64,000 nt of DNA from Cordia subcordata (Eukaryota; Streptophyta; Magnoliopsida; Boraginales; Cordiaceae): assembly GCA_028554755.1 (NCBI GenBank), contig JAPTOF010000002.1, positions 10,093,001 through 10,157,000 on the forward strand. Direction: 5' to 3'. Made by a program: the position numbers and the translations under genes. This document shows, in pieces, positions 42,332-54,035 of the stretch. The notes beneath the pieces were generated by a model. It made no database searches, was not told the origin of the DNA, and was given only the letters and a program-made list of their open reading frames with translations. Every line of letters begins with the position of its first letter. The first letter of the stretch is position 1.

Positions 42332-45300
42332 ATGATTGGCTACGTCGAGCCTGTGACTTTAAACAAGGGCGCTTATGGGAGGCAACCCATCCTTAGTCCC
42401 TGGAGTGTTCTTTTTTTTTTTTGTTAGTTTTGATTTTTGCAATTTTTCTTGATTTTATTTTATTTTATAATTTTTGTAATTTTTTCTTATTTCTAGGAAT
42501 TTTTATGTTATTTTTGGTCATCCTCTATTTTAGAAACTCTGATTATGGTCTGACAAAAATTTTGTAGTGCTTCATGTTGACAAAAGGTAGTCTCTAAAAA
42601 AATTTAAGCAAAATTATGGTTTTTTTTGGAAAAATAGTAGTGGAAGTTGAGGCGTGCCCATGCCTAATGCACAGGGGCTGCTTTGAATAAACATCAAAGG
42701 TTAGATACGTTCTTTTTTTTTTTTTAATTCTCTTATTTCCTTTTTCCCCTCTTCTTCTTCTTTCTCCTCACACCTCCACAACTAAACCCACTACTATAAA
42801 CCACCATAACCACCACTCAAGTGCTTTAATCCTTCCACAAATCTCAACACCCACATTCAAAAACACATAATGGACAAGAAAAGAATGGTAAGAAAACCAT
42901 AAAAATCAAACCCAAAAGCCAAAAAGAAAGTTTGAAGAAGCAAACCCACCACCATCATCCACCATTAAAGCATTTCAAGAGCTTTAAATCTTCATCATAT
43001 CCACCAACCCACTTGCAAATATACATCATGGCCAAGAAAAAGCAAACAAACAAGCATCCAAAAATCAACCCATAACATACAAGAACAAGGGACCAAGCGA
43101 GCCACCACCCACTGTCGTTGCAATGGCCGTCCGTCGCCATTGGAGTGCGTCGGTGCACCTTCTCCGGCCACCAAAGTCCGTCATGTTTGTCTTTTGCATG
43201 TTAAATCTCAGATTTGAGGTATTTTAAAATTTCTACTTGTCCCAAGTCTTTTTAGAAATTTTTACATGTTAAGACTTTGGGATTTTTGGTTTAATAGCTA
43301 CTGTTGGTGAACTTTGTGACAATGTTGGTTGAGTTCCATATTTTTTTTTGCAATTGAAATCATGCTTATTTTGAGTTGTGCAGAGAGAAATTTTCTTGCA
43401 AATTTGTTCATGAGGAAACTTATGGAAAAACAAAAGAGATGGGTTTGAAATCTGCAGTTGAAATTTTGGTTAAGAATATTGGTTGGAAATCCTTTATTGG
43501 TATTAATCGGTCCTGTATATTTTGAACATTCTAAAGAGTTTACTCAATCTGTCACTTTGAGGTATATTTTGAGATATTATAGTGTGGCTAATTTTTGGTT
43601 GTTGGAAAGGAATTCAATTATCCGAATTGGGTTTAATCTTGCATTAGGGTGTCTTGAGAAAGAACAAGTTAAATCTGAGCCTCACTTGGAAAATTTGTGA
43701 TTGTCCTACTGACTGTTGTATCTCAAAAGATTTGCATATAAATTTGAGTTGTGTAGGGCATTTTATGACACATTGAGGTTTGAAAAAAAAAAAGGAGAAG
43801 AAAGAAAATTCCTTGTTAAAATATTGAGTCGATTTCTTTTTGGTTGATGGGTTTCATTGAGGATAAATATGCTACTTTTGATGCCTTCCTGCATATCCAT
43901 TATAACATTCTTGATGATTTTTGAGATGTGATTTGAATCGTTTTATATGCTTTAGATTTGCAATAAAAGAAGAGGAAAGTGTCGTTTCTTTGTTTTTGCA
44001 GGTTCGAACACCTCTAGCACCTTAACCCTCCAATTGGTACTACCGCCTCACACTCACTCCCTGCGAAATTTCAGGGAAGTTCTCGTCCTTTCTTTTTCTT
44101 TTTCTTTTTTTTTTCTGTTTTATTATTTTATTTTCTTTATTTTATTTTTTTTCCACATTGAGGACAATGTATGTTTTAAGTGTGAGGGAGAGTGCATAAA
44201 AGAAAAAAATATATTCTCAATTGTGTTAAATCTCATTTTTTTTTCTCTTTGAAAAAAATTGGCAATTTTTTTTTTAAAATCAACGTTTTCATATTCAAGA
44301 AGCTTGAATTGGTTGCAATTGTAAGTTGGTATATACGATAAATCCATCCCCATGGTATTTAGTTGCCTTTGATAATTGCTTCGAACACAAAGTGCTTGAA
44401 CCTTGCTTAATTTCTACTTGGGCTTAAAAGATTGCATGTGCTTAAATTGGAAACCAACGCTTAGTTTGAGTTTGATGGGTGCTTGCCTTGATTTATTTTT
44501 TGTGGTAAAATTGTGAAAAGTGAGTGCCTAGGAAAGTTATATAGGGGTTGAGTCCACTCCTGCGGAAGTTTGTTGTAAAGTGTTGTGTAAATGTGAAAAA
44601 AAAGAGGCGCAAAAATGAAAAAAAGATGAAAAATCCAGAAAAAAAGAGAAGAAAGCAAAAGAGAAAAAGCGCCTTCATTCTTGAAAAGTTTGGCCCACAA
44701 TGGGACCATGAAATCAAAGTTATGTAATCAAAGTTGTGCTGTGGAAGTTGAATTGTAATGATCATGAATGTGAGCAGTTAAAGTGGACCGGCTTTCCGGC
44801 AGCTGGGCCTAGGTACAAACTTGTTTTTCTTGAGAAAAGTTGCACATCAAGGCAGGTGCTTTTGATTTCTCTTCTTTGCATTGGTATAATCATACTTTGG
44901 CTATAATCCTGTCTGTGCTATAATTGGTGCAATGTTCATTTACCTAGTGTTTGGGTGCTATTGGGGTAACTTGTGCATGTGGTGGTACTTGTTTTGTCTT
45001 GCTAAATCCAGCTTACTTTTGCATTCCTCTTTGAGTTTCAATGAGTTGTGGTGGAAATATTTTTGAAGAGTTGTCTACCTGTTTGCTTTGTGACGAGGTT
45101 GGGCTATTTTTGAAGTTTGGTGGAATTTTCGATAAACCATAACTAGGGCCATGAATTTCAAAGGCCATGTTTTTCTTGGAAAAATGCTTGTTTTGACGAA
45201 TTCTTTTGATGAAAAGTTGGGTTTTTGAGAAAATTTTTGTTGAGTCAAGTCTTGTTGTCTGAAATTGCTGCAATTGTCTTTGAGATAAGATGCATTCTTG

Positions 45301-45806
45301 TGTTTGAAAGATGAAGTATTGCAAGTTGATACAGAGAGAAAAGTAGCTTGTTTTTTGTGTTTGGAAAACTTTTGAATTGTTTGTTTGATGCGGCATGCTT
45401 TAACTAGTTACGGATGAATGACTTATGTTGAAAACCAAATTTTGAATAAATTTATTCTTGTATTGAATGATGAAAAGAATTGAAGTTTGGGATAGTTGTT
45501 GGGAGCTCAAGTTTGTTAAGATGATTGTGATGTTGAGAATGGAGTGTTGCATGTTTTTACATGTTCTTTGCAAACTGTGTTTCATGAATTGAGCTACTGA
45601 AAGTTTGGTTTTGAAAAGAAAGTTGCAGGAACATTGGTTTTTTGCTTGAAAATGTTGCATTATTTTATGAATAGGCCTGCTCTTGGGTTTGGAAAAGCTA
45701 GAATCTAACTTCGCAAATAACACTTGTGATTAATCCTGCATGTGAACTCTATGTTTTTAACTGGTTTCATGCTTGAGGGCAAGCATGGTCTAAGTATGGG
45801 GGGATT
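42332..45806. other. Non-coding inside of the LARD
   Basis: Has CGCTTATGGGAGGCAACCCA near 42370 and TTCCACATTGAGGACAATGT near 44150, both typical of the 3' untranslated region of Tat/Athila elements, and a purine tract AAGTATGGGGGGATT (45792-45806) before the LTR. Long T runs and a purine-rich stretch (44597-44675) explain the open frames here. Confidence 0.7.
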
Positions 45807-47110
45807 TGATAAGTCCAAAATACGTTTTAAATATTTGATTATTTGTGCTTGATTTTGGAATTAGATGCTTCCTAATTGATGTTATTTCTTATATTTTGGC
45901 ATAAATAGGCTTGGAAAAGAAGATGGAAGTGATATATATGGATTGAAGGGACTTTTGAACATGTTTGGAGCAGCTAAAATTGATTTTGCCACCTTGGAAG
46001 CGAGCCCGAAATTTCTACGCGGGATTGACCAAGTTTGACCGGGAATTGGAAGATATTTTACACGTTTCTTGAAGAGGAATTGTCAACCAAAAATAAGTAT
46101 TAGTTCTAAAAGGAAAAATAATATTTTGGAAGAGTTTTATTTTGATAAGGATTAGATTTTTGGTTATTTACCTTTTTATTTTCATTAGTATTAAAAGAGT
46201 TTCCTTATCTGAGGGAATTCCTAGGTTAGATATTTTTCTATAAATTCTCTAGGGCACTACGTAGGAAGAGGGAAGCTTTTATTCATTATTTTTTTCAACA
46301 AATATTTTTCTTTCTTCTAGGCGTCTAATCGTCAGATCTTTATCCTAGCCAGGGTTAATTCGAAGTTTATGGTTCTACAAAATTTGTGAGATCTAACAGA
46401 TTTTTTCCTTTTGCTTTATCTTGGTATTTGTGTGTTTACTATTTTAAGAATTAATATTGTCTTGTGATTGTTTAATTTGCTGGCGATTATTCAATTGCTT
46501 GATGATAGGTAGCCAAATAGATTAATTAATTAATCTAAAAATAGTGGTAACCAGGTCTTCTGTGTAAACACATAATCTAATTGAGCAATTGCCGTGAGAG
46601 AATCGACTTTTAGAATCAGGTCTTTCTAGAATCTAGTGCTACCATTAGATAGACCTTGCTGGCATCTCCGGGGGTTAGACTATGTAATAGGTAAGACGAT
46701 AGTGGGAAAAATCGTAGGGGTTTTAAACCATTATCAACACTGTAAGGAAAGATGAGGTTGTTAGGCCATGCCAACGACCGTAACTGGTTTATCAAAATAG
46801 CGAAAGTCATCTTTGCATCTAGGATCAGATTTGTTGGCCTAAACGGGGAAAACACCCTCGACTAGGTAGTTTATCATTTAATTCTTTTTCTTAATTATCT
46901 TGCTTGATTTTAATTTGTTATTAGTTCTTTAGTTTTATTTATTTATTTAATTTTAATTGTCAACCCCCTTTCTTGTATTTACTTGTTCTTTCATCTTGGC
47001 ATAAAAAAATATATTTTAAATCAATCCCTGTGGGTTCGACCCTTCTCACCACTATTTCAAATAGTGAGGTAGAGTAGAAACTTTATTTTTAGTGGATTCG
47101 ACACCCATCA
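45807..47110 (+). repeat. LARD 3' LTR (1304 bp)
   Basis: TGATAAGTCC to ACACCCATCA, near-identical to 40786-42103. The right border is fixed by TTTAG. Confidence 0.88.
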
Positions 47111-47371
47111 TTTAGTAGTTTCTTTTTGTTTGTTTTGCTTTATTTTGTTCTCTTACTTTAGTAGTTGTTTATCTTACTTTGTGTTTAGTTCCTTTGATCT
47201 TTTTGTGTTTGCTTTCCATGTTAGCATAGCTTGCTTATTTAGCTTTCTTGGTTTGTTTTAGCTTTTGTTTTTGTTTTTAGTAGACTTCATAGGTTTGTGG
47301 CTTATTTGCTATAGTTTTAGAATTGTTGAAGTTTTCTGAGGTTAAAGTGGCTGGAGTTAGGATAGTGTTGC

Positions 47372-48404
47372 ATGCTTGGTAGGAGATCCTTTAGGAATCC
47401 CTTAACTTCATTTAATCCCAAACTCGATAGGATTGCACGACATATTAGGAATTTAGGAGATCTTCTTGAGGAGATGGCTGATCCAAATAATCCTTCTATC
47501 TCTCCCATTCCCCTTATGAATCCCATTCCACTGCATGATCATCATGGGCATCAAGCCCAAGATCATTTTAGACAAGAGTCCCTTAGACCGGACCCACCCA
47601 TAGATGATGAGCCGACACTTAGGGAATTCTTTCTCCCCAATGTCTTTGAGCCTAATTTGGCTATTAATAATTCGAGTTTGGGAGAGGCAAGTTTTGAATT
47701 TAAGCCTAACATGTTGGCTATGCTTCTTTCCTTCTATAGGAGAAGTAACAAGAGTCCCTTGAACCACATTACTGATTTTGTAGAAATGAGTTCCACCCTT
47801 CATGTCCCCAATGTGTCTCAAGAGGTCATTCGTCTTAGGTTATTCCCATTCACCCTTAAGGATAAGGCTATTTCATTCTTTACCTAGTAGTTGTATCACA
47901 TCATAGGTTGAGTTTCAATCTAGGTTCTATCAAAAGTTCTTTCCTATGGCCAAGACAACCAACCTTAAGGCATCCATTATGACATTCTCTCAACATGATT
48001 TAGAGTCCTTTTATGAAGCTTAGGAGAGGTTCAATGACCTTCTTAGACAATGTCCTCATCATGGATATGATAAGCATGACTTACTCCAATATTTCTTTCG
48101 AGGTTTGGATGAATAAAATAGGATGATGGTTAATGTTATCGCCGATGGTTGATTTTATAATTTGAGGGCGAGTAAGGCATGGGAGAAAATGGATTTGTTG
48201 GCTGAGAACTCTTTTCAATATTCAGCTATGGATAGGTCTAGTCGAGGAGTGAATAGAAAAGGTGTTCATAAGATTGGCGTTTCTTTAGATTTGCCTGCTA
48301 AGGTAAAGGCACTCACGAACAAGCTAGATCAATTTATTACTTTGTCCCTTTCCTCTAATAGTCATAGGACTAGTTCCATAAGTTTTTCTTCACCCCTTCG
48401 ATAG
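47372..48404 (+). pseudogene. Athila gag, broken
   Basis: The first frame reads RIARHIRNLGDLLEEMADPN, PPIDDEPTLREFFLPNV, FEFKPNMLAMLLSFYRRSNK, LNHITDFVEMSSTLHVPNVS and RLRLFPFTLKDKAISFFT with a stop at 47885-47887. The block RLRLFPFxLxDKA is the most conserved part of gypsy Gag (retrotrans_gag). In other frames it goes on: YQKFFPMAKTTNLKASIMTF, LESFYEA, ERFNDLLRQCPHHGYDKHD and LLQYFFRGLDE, then ASKAWEKMDLLAENSFQYS and a coiled-coil-like VKALTNKLDQFI. At least four stops or shifts. Gag would build the particle. Confidence 0.85.
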
Positions 48405-49537
48405 TTGAGGTGTGTGTATTATGTTCGGAGTCATCTTACCAGACTGTTACTTGCCCCTTACTACCCCCGTTTCCCGAGTTTATGCAGGAGCAAGTTTGTG
48501 CTATATAGGGTTATTCACGTGAGTATAATCCGTACTCGAACATGTACTATTCGGGTTAGATGGACAACCCTAAGTTTTCTTGGAGACAGGGTCACTATGA
48601 GTCTTATTCCCAGCCCCACGTCCTACTCCAACAGTGACTCTGTCCTGCTAACCCCTCAGGGTTTTACAATGTCCATCAACCTATGCTCCCTAGTGCTCCT
48701 CAACCACAGGCACCCCCTGTTCCCTTTAGTGGCTAGTCCCCTAGCAATGCTGTGATAAAGTAGGTGTAGTTTATTCAGAAATAGCAGCAGACATTAGTTA
48801 GTTAGTAACAGGAGTTAGCAGATAAAAGGCAACAGATGGCTAGCTATAAGTAGCACATGGCTAGGTTTGAGGCATAGTTAGGGCAGCTTGTCACCCAATT
48901 GAATACTAGAGACCTCAGGAAGTTGCCTTCCAGTCCTGTTCCTCCATCGACACCACTTATCCCCCTTAGGCCCAGGCTAAGGCCATCAGCACTCTTAGGA
49001 GTAGTAGGATAATAGATAATAGAGTAGGAGTTCCTGTACCTAGTGGTCCTTCTGAGTCTAGAGAGCCTAATTGTAGCCCTGTAGAGAGAGGTCCTGCTGA
49101 GAAAGTTGAGCCCATTATAGACTACGGAGAGAGTAATACTTCTAGCCCAGATCGGGAGGGAAAAGAGCCATTGATGATTCCCATATGTCTAGAGGTGTTG
49201 CAAATAGAGTTCCCTTCCCATCCGCCTTAGAGAGGCCCACACCTAGTGAGGATTCTAGGTTTTTCAAGATCTTAGAGCATTTTAAAGACCACAAGGTCAA
49301 TCTTCCCTTGATAAATGCGATCCTCTTCATTCCCTCATATTCTAAGTTCTTCAATGATCTTTGTACAAGAATCGTAAATCATCGAACATTCCTAAGAAGG
49401 TAAGACTTATGGAGAAAGTGAGTAGTATTTGTACTTTGGGCCTTCCGCCCAAGATAAGTGACCCCGGAGCTTTCATCATTCTTTGTAGGATCTGTGAGAC
49501 CCAGATTGATCATGCCTTGCTAAATTGAAGGTCTAGT
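48405..49537 (+). pseudogene. Athila gag-protease linker, decayed
   Basis: A Pro/Ser/Tyr-rich stretch with PLLPPFPEFMQEQVCAI and NPYSNMYYSG, as in the Gag C-terminal part of Athila, then FFKILEHFKDHKVNLPLINA and IPSYSKFFNDLC, the usual block before protease. Many stops. Confidence 0.65.
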
Positions 49538-49894
49538 GTGAATCTTATTCCCTATTCTATTTATCAGCAGCTAGGTCTAGGTGAGTTGTCCCCTACACAT
49601 GTTACTCTTCAGTTAGCTGATAGATCCGAGCAACCTAGGGGTAGGGTAGAGAATGTTATGGTCCAAGTAGGTGAGTTCATGTACCCTGTTGACTTCATAG
49701 TATTAGATATAGATTCGGGTCACCATTATAGACATTCTATACCCATTTGTTTAGGTGGCCCCTTCCTTGCTATCATAGATGCTATTATTCATCGTAAGTT
49801 AGGGTTATTAGAGATGAAATTTGGGAATTTGATGTCTATTATGAAGGTCGTCGAGGCAGTAAATAGGGCTAGTAAGAGGAGAAGAGTGCCTTAG
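49538..49894 (+). pseudogene. Athila protease (retropepsin)
   Basis: NLIPYSIYQQLGLGELSPTH, VTLQLADRSEQPRGRVENVM, VQVGEFMYPVDFIVLDID, then PICLGGPFLAIIDAIIH and GLLEMKFGN. This is the retropepsin fold of Athila elements with ADRS, the ILGRPFL-like strand and the final FGN. The catalytic DLGAS should stand just before NLIPYS; there the sequence has a stop and RSSV, so the Asp is gone. Cleaves Gag-Pol in an active element. Confidence 0.85.
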
Positions 49895-50407
49895 AGTGGA
49901 TGTTTTTGATTCTTGTGTCAAGGATTTTGTAGAGAGAACCATGACCAATGGAGAAGCTTGAGGAAATTTGAAGATTTGTTTACTAGCTTTGACTTGGAGA
50001 CCTTAGAGTGAAAATGTGTAGCTTCTATCTCCTTAGTTGAGGATTCCATGATTGATGATTTGTTTGAGGTTATTCCTTCTACTCTTGATTTTAGTGATGA
50101 CCCCATTGATGACGGTGAGGTTGAGTCCTCTTTGGTTGAGCCTAGCCCATCTTTAGAGCTCAAACCCCTTCCTAAGCATTTAAAGTATGCTTTCCTAGGC
50201 CCTAGTGACCCTTTTAGCTATTATAGCTTCTGATCTTTCTAATGAACATGAGAAGTGTCTCTTAGAGGTTCTTAGGAAACATAGAAAGGCTATAGGGTGA
50301 AAATTGATGATTTGAGAGATATTGACCCTTTGCTTTGCAAGCATCATACTCACTTTGAGGATAGAGTCGCTCCTTCTAGGGAAATGCAATAGAGGCTAAA
50401 CCCACTC

Positions 50408-51580
50408 ATGGGCGAAGTAGTTAAGAAAGAGATTATTAAGCTCTTAGATGCAGGCATTATTTATCCGATCTTTGATGGTAAGTGGGTTAGTCCAGTCCAA
50501 GTTGTCACTAAGAAGTCTGGGCTTACGGTTGTAGAGAATGAGAGAGAAGAGCTTATCCCTACACGCACTTCCACGGTTTGGAGAGTTTGTATTGACTATA
50601 GGAAGCTCAACTTCAAAACTAGGAAAGATTATTTCCCATTGCCTTTTCTAGATTAGATCTTAGATAGAGTAGCTATGCATAGCTACTATTGTTTTCTAGA
50701 TGGCTATTTCGTATATAATTAGATCCTCGTGTTTCCTGAGGACTAGGAGAAAACCACCTTTTCTTGTCCCTACAGTACTTTTACCTATTGGAGGATGCCC
50801 TTCGGTCTTTGTAATGCCCGAGTGACATTTCAGAGATGTATGGTAGCCATTTTTAGTGACATGATTAAGAGACATTTAGAGATTTTCATGGATGACTTCT
50901 CAATCTTTGATGATAGTTTTGATGAATACTTGAGTCACATCTCTTTAGTCTTAGACTGTTGTGTGGAAAAGAACTTAGTGTTGAGTTGGGAGAAGTCCCG
51001 CTTCATGGTGCAGTGGGGGATAGTTTTGGTTCATGTAGTCTCATCTGGTGACATTCAAGTTGACCCAGCTAAGGTAGAATTGATTGAGAAGTTACCTGTC
51101 TCTAAGTGTGTTAAGGATATTAGATTTTTTCTAAGGTATGCAGGATTTTACATTAGGTTCATTAAGGATTTTAGCCATATAGCACATCCTTTGTCGAGGC
51201 TCTTAGCACAAGATGTATTCTTTAAGTTTGATGATGAGTATGTTAAAGCTTTCAATAGGCTTAAATCCTTATTATCCACCTCCTCGATCATCCAGCCGCC
51301 TGACTACAGTATCCCATTTGAGCTTATGTGTGATGTACTCGATTATACGATAGGAGCTGTTTTAGGTCAAATGAAGGATAAGTTGCCCTTTGTAGTGTAT
51401 TATGCTAGTAAGACTCTTGATAAAGCTCAAAAGAACTATACCACCATAGAAAAAGAGCTTTTAGCAATTGTCTTCTCCTTTGAAAAGTTTAGGTAGTATA
51501 CCCTAGGGTCTAAAGTGATTGTCTACACCGATCATGCAGCATTGAGGTATTTGTTAGCTAAGAAAGAGTCTAAGCCTCGC
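50408..51580 (+). pseudogene. Athila reverse transcriptase and RNase H, broken
   Basis: The first part: EVVKKEIIKLLDAGIIYPIF, KWVSPVQVVTKKSG and WRVCIDYRKLNFKTRKDYFP. After stops at 50654-50760 it goes on with MPFGLCNARVTFQRCMVAIF, the catalytic FMDDFSIF (both Asp kept), and LSWEKSRFMVQ. Then KVELIEKLPVSKCVKDIRFF, and RNase H with FELMCDVLDYTIGAVLGQ, ASKTLDKAQKNYTTIEKELL and, past a TAG at 51494, [20 protein letters not shown]. The second half of RNase H is missing. Copies genomic RNA in an active element. Confidence 0.9.
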
Positions 51581-51609
51581 TTGATTAGGTGAAAGTCTTA
51601 CAATCTGGA

Positions 51610-52463
51610 TTCTTTTGGCCCACTTTCTTTGGGGATGCCCATGAGATTGTCAAAAGTGTGATAGGTGTCAACAATCTGGGTCCATCTCTATGAGAAACAT
51701 GATGCCTTTATCCCTTACTCTTTTATATGACCTATTTGATGTTTGGGGTATAAATTTCATGAGCCCTTTTCCACTTTACTTTAGGCACTAATACATTTGA
51801 GTAGCCGTAGACTATGTGTCCAAATGGGTTGAGGCTATTCCCACACGCACTAATGACCATAGGGTAGTGGTTAAATTCATTAAAGAAAACATTTTCTCTA
51901 CATTTGGAGTCCCTAGGGTCTTGATTAGTGATGGTAGTTTGCATTTTCGCCATAGGACATTGGAGCCCTTATTGAGGAGATATTTAGTTGCCCATAAGGT
52001 TGCTATTTCTTATCACCCACAAACTAGTAGACAATTAGATATGTCCAATAGAGAGATCAAGCACATTTTAGAGAAAACAGTTAGGTTAGATAGGAGAGAA
52101 TGGTCTATTAGGTTGAATGATGCTTTATGGGCCTACCGTACTACTTTTAAGACTCCCATTAATATGTCTCCGTATAGATTGGTTTATGGGAGAGCTTGTC
52201 ACTTGTCGGTAGAACTTGAGCATAAGGCTTATTGGGCAATCAAGGCCCAAAACTTTGATTTGGTAAAAACATGTGAGAAAACAAAGTTTAATCTAGTGGA
52301 GTTAGAGGAGCTTAGATTTAAGGCGCATGAGAACACCAAACTTTATAATGATAGGATGAAGAGGATTCATGATAAACACATTCTTAAGAAATCATTCTCT
52401 CCCTTCGCTAAAGTTTGGTTGTTTAGCTCACGTTTGAAGCTTTTTCCAGGTAAGCTCAAGTAA
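51610..52463 (+). pseudogene. Athila integrase, N-terminal part damaged
   Basis: The zinc-binding HHCC part begins abruptly with FWPTFFGDAHEIVK, then CDRCQQSGSISMRNMMPL. A frame change leads to [38 protein letters not shown] (second catalytic Asp kept), [20 protein letters not shown] (Glu kept), [20 protein letters not shown] and [20 protein letters not shown]. Expected GGSHF is GSLHF. It ends FPGKLK with a stop, close to the usual [18 protein letters not shown]. The stretch between RNase H and here is far shorter than normal, so several hundred codons are deleted. Confidence 0.88.
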
Positions 52464-54035
52464 AGATGGGATGGTCCGTACGAAGTGTTGGTTGCCTACC
52501 CTTTTGGAGCAGTCAAGATCAAGGATTTGAAGGATGGCCAAGAGATGAATAGGCTGTGCTTGAAGCATGCATATGATGCAAATGTGGCTCCTGTAGAGGT
52601 TTTGATGTTTTAGGCCCTTATCTATAAAGGTTGAAGATGAACTGGTGATCACCTGGTTGACAGCGTGGTGGTTGGGGCTACTATTAGGTAACCTAAGTTA
52701 AATTTCGCAATTTTGCACTTCTTGTTTTCTTTTCCTTTCATTTATTTCATTTCATTGCTTTTCACTAATATCAAAGTGTTAAATCCCGATCCTTTGTCCA
52801 ATAAGATACACCGTTGCTTATTATTGTACATGCTAATGCAAGCTTGCATAGGTAATGCTACTAATCTTGTTTTCTTTATGAGTGTTGGTGGTTTATGAGT
52901 CACAGGGTTAGTAATTTGGTGATTTATCATTGGCATGGAGAGCTTTGAAGATAATGCAACCTTTCTCCACTTATTCCCTATGTTTCTACCCTATCCCCAC
53001 CACCCATACTTGGTTTGTGATGCCAATTTGCTTGTCTTGTGGTTTTATTTTATTTGTTTGAGGACAAACAAAGTTTAGGTTTAGGGGTGTGGGGGTTTGG
53101 TCTTATTGTTTTATGTTTTGTTAAGGTAGATTGCATTATTTGGTTAAAATGGGAAAAAATTTTCAATTTTGATGCATATAGAGTTGTTTATTTCTTAGTT
53201 GATCATTGTGTTGGTTATTGTGATTGACTCGATTGATTGTTGAATATGATAAGCATTGCAGGGAAGTAAATGAAATTGATTGAAAACAAGGCCTTGGAAG
53301 GGATGCCTTTGAAAGTTGTAGGGAATGAGGACATTTAAGAATGCCTCTTGTAGCCACCCTATAGTGGTAGGAAAGAGTGGAAAAAAAGGTTGTTGATATG
53401 AGTGTCCTTTCCTTGATTGGTTCTTTTTTATGTACCTGGGCCTTTCTTTTTCATTTCTTTTTGTTTATATGCAATGTAAAACATGAAAAATCCAAAAAAA
53501 AGATGAAAAAGGAAAAAAAACGGTGCAAAAAGGTGAGAAAAGAAGTTGAAAAATTGAAAAAAAAATTGAAAAAGAAAAAAAGCCAAAAGTACCAAAAGTT
53601 TTGTGAATAAGTGCATGAGTGACACAATGTCAACTTAGCACAAGCTATTCTTTTTGTATATATGTGAATAAGGCTTTTATAATCCATTGAGTATGTTTAT
53701 TCTTTCTCTTTTGGTCTTTAAGGCTTTGTACACGTTGGGGAGGCCATGTTAGCCGAGGGGACATGAAACATCAACATCTTGTGTGTGTGAGTTAAAAACC
53801 TAGGCTTGTGGAAGTTTGGTTGCTCAGGAAGTTTCCATGTGGTTTGAGGCCCTTTATAAGTAGAAGGAGGATCCAAAGAGGTTTGGGAATCTCTCCACAA
53901 TAGGAATGCCCCTTTCATGCTTCTTAGGCTAACCTTGATAGTGAGTCAATCCTTTAGGTAACCCTTTGCATCGACCTAGAAACAAACTTAAGATTAGGCT
54001 TGCTTAGGGAGAAGCAAAGAGAAGGTTTGGGGTGT
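52464..54035. other. Athila 3' non-coding region
   Basis: Starts with the GPF-like end of integrase in other frames (GPYEVLVAYPFGAVKIKD). Then T-rich DNA and a purine-rich stretch (53480-53600) whose Lys-rich open frame is an artefact. Ends in a purine-rich GAGAAGGTTTGGGG before the LTR. Confidence 0.65.

Larger units (their letters stand above)
40786..47110 (+). mobile_element. Non-autonomous (LARD-like) gypsy-type element nested in the Athila leader, TSD TTTAG
   Basis: Two LTRs (40786-42103 and 45807-47110) start TGATAAGTCCAAAATACG and end ACACCCATCA. TTTAG lies at 40781-40785 and 47111-47115. A primer site and a purine tract are in place. The 3.7-kb inside has only a 58-codon Gag-like start and no pol, as in large retrotransposon derivatives. 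By eye the LTRs differ at only a few per cent of sites, so it is much younger than the outer element, whose LTRs differ far more. Confidence 0.88.

Noticed and set aside
44034..44765. Phe- and Lys-rich open frames
   Set aside because: They lie in T-rich and purine-rich untranslated parts of the LARD element; no domain and poor complexity.
47372..52463. Possible endogenous pararetrovirus or env-bearing retrovirus
   Set aside because: Domain order is protease, RT, RNase H, integrase with gypsy LTRs and a primer site. No envelope-like or movement-protein ORF is present.
53377..53687. Lys-rich ORF on the plus strand and Phe-rich ORFs on the minus strand
   Set aside because: An artefact of the purine-rich 3' region of the Athila element.
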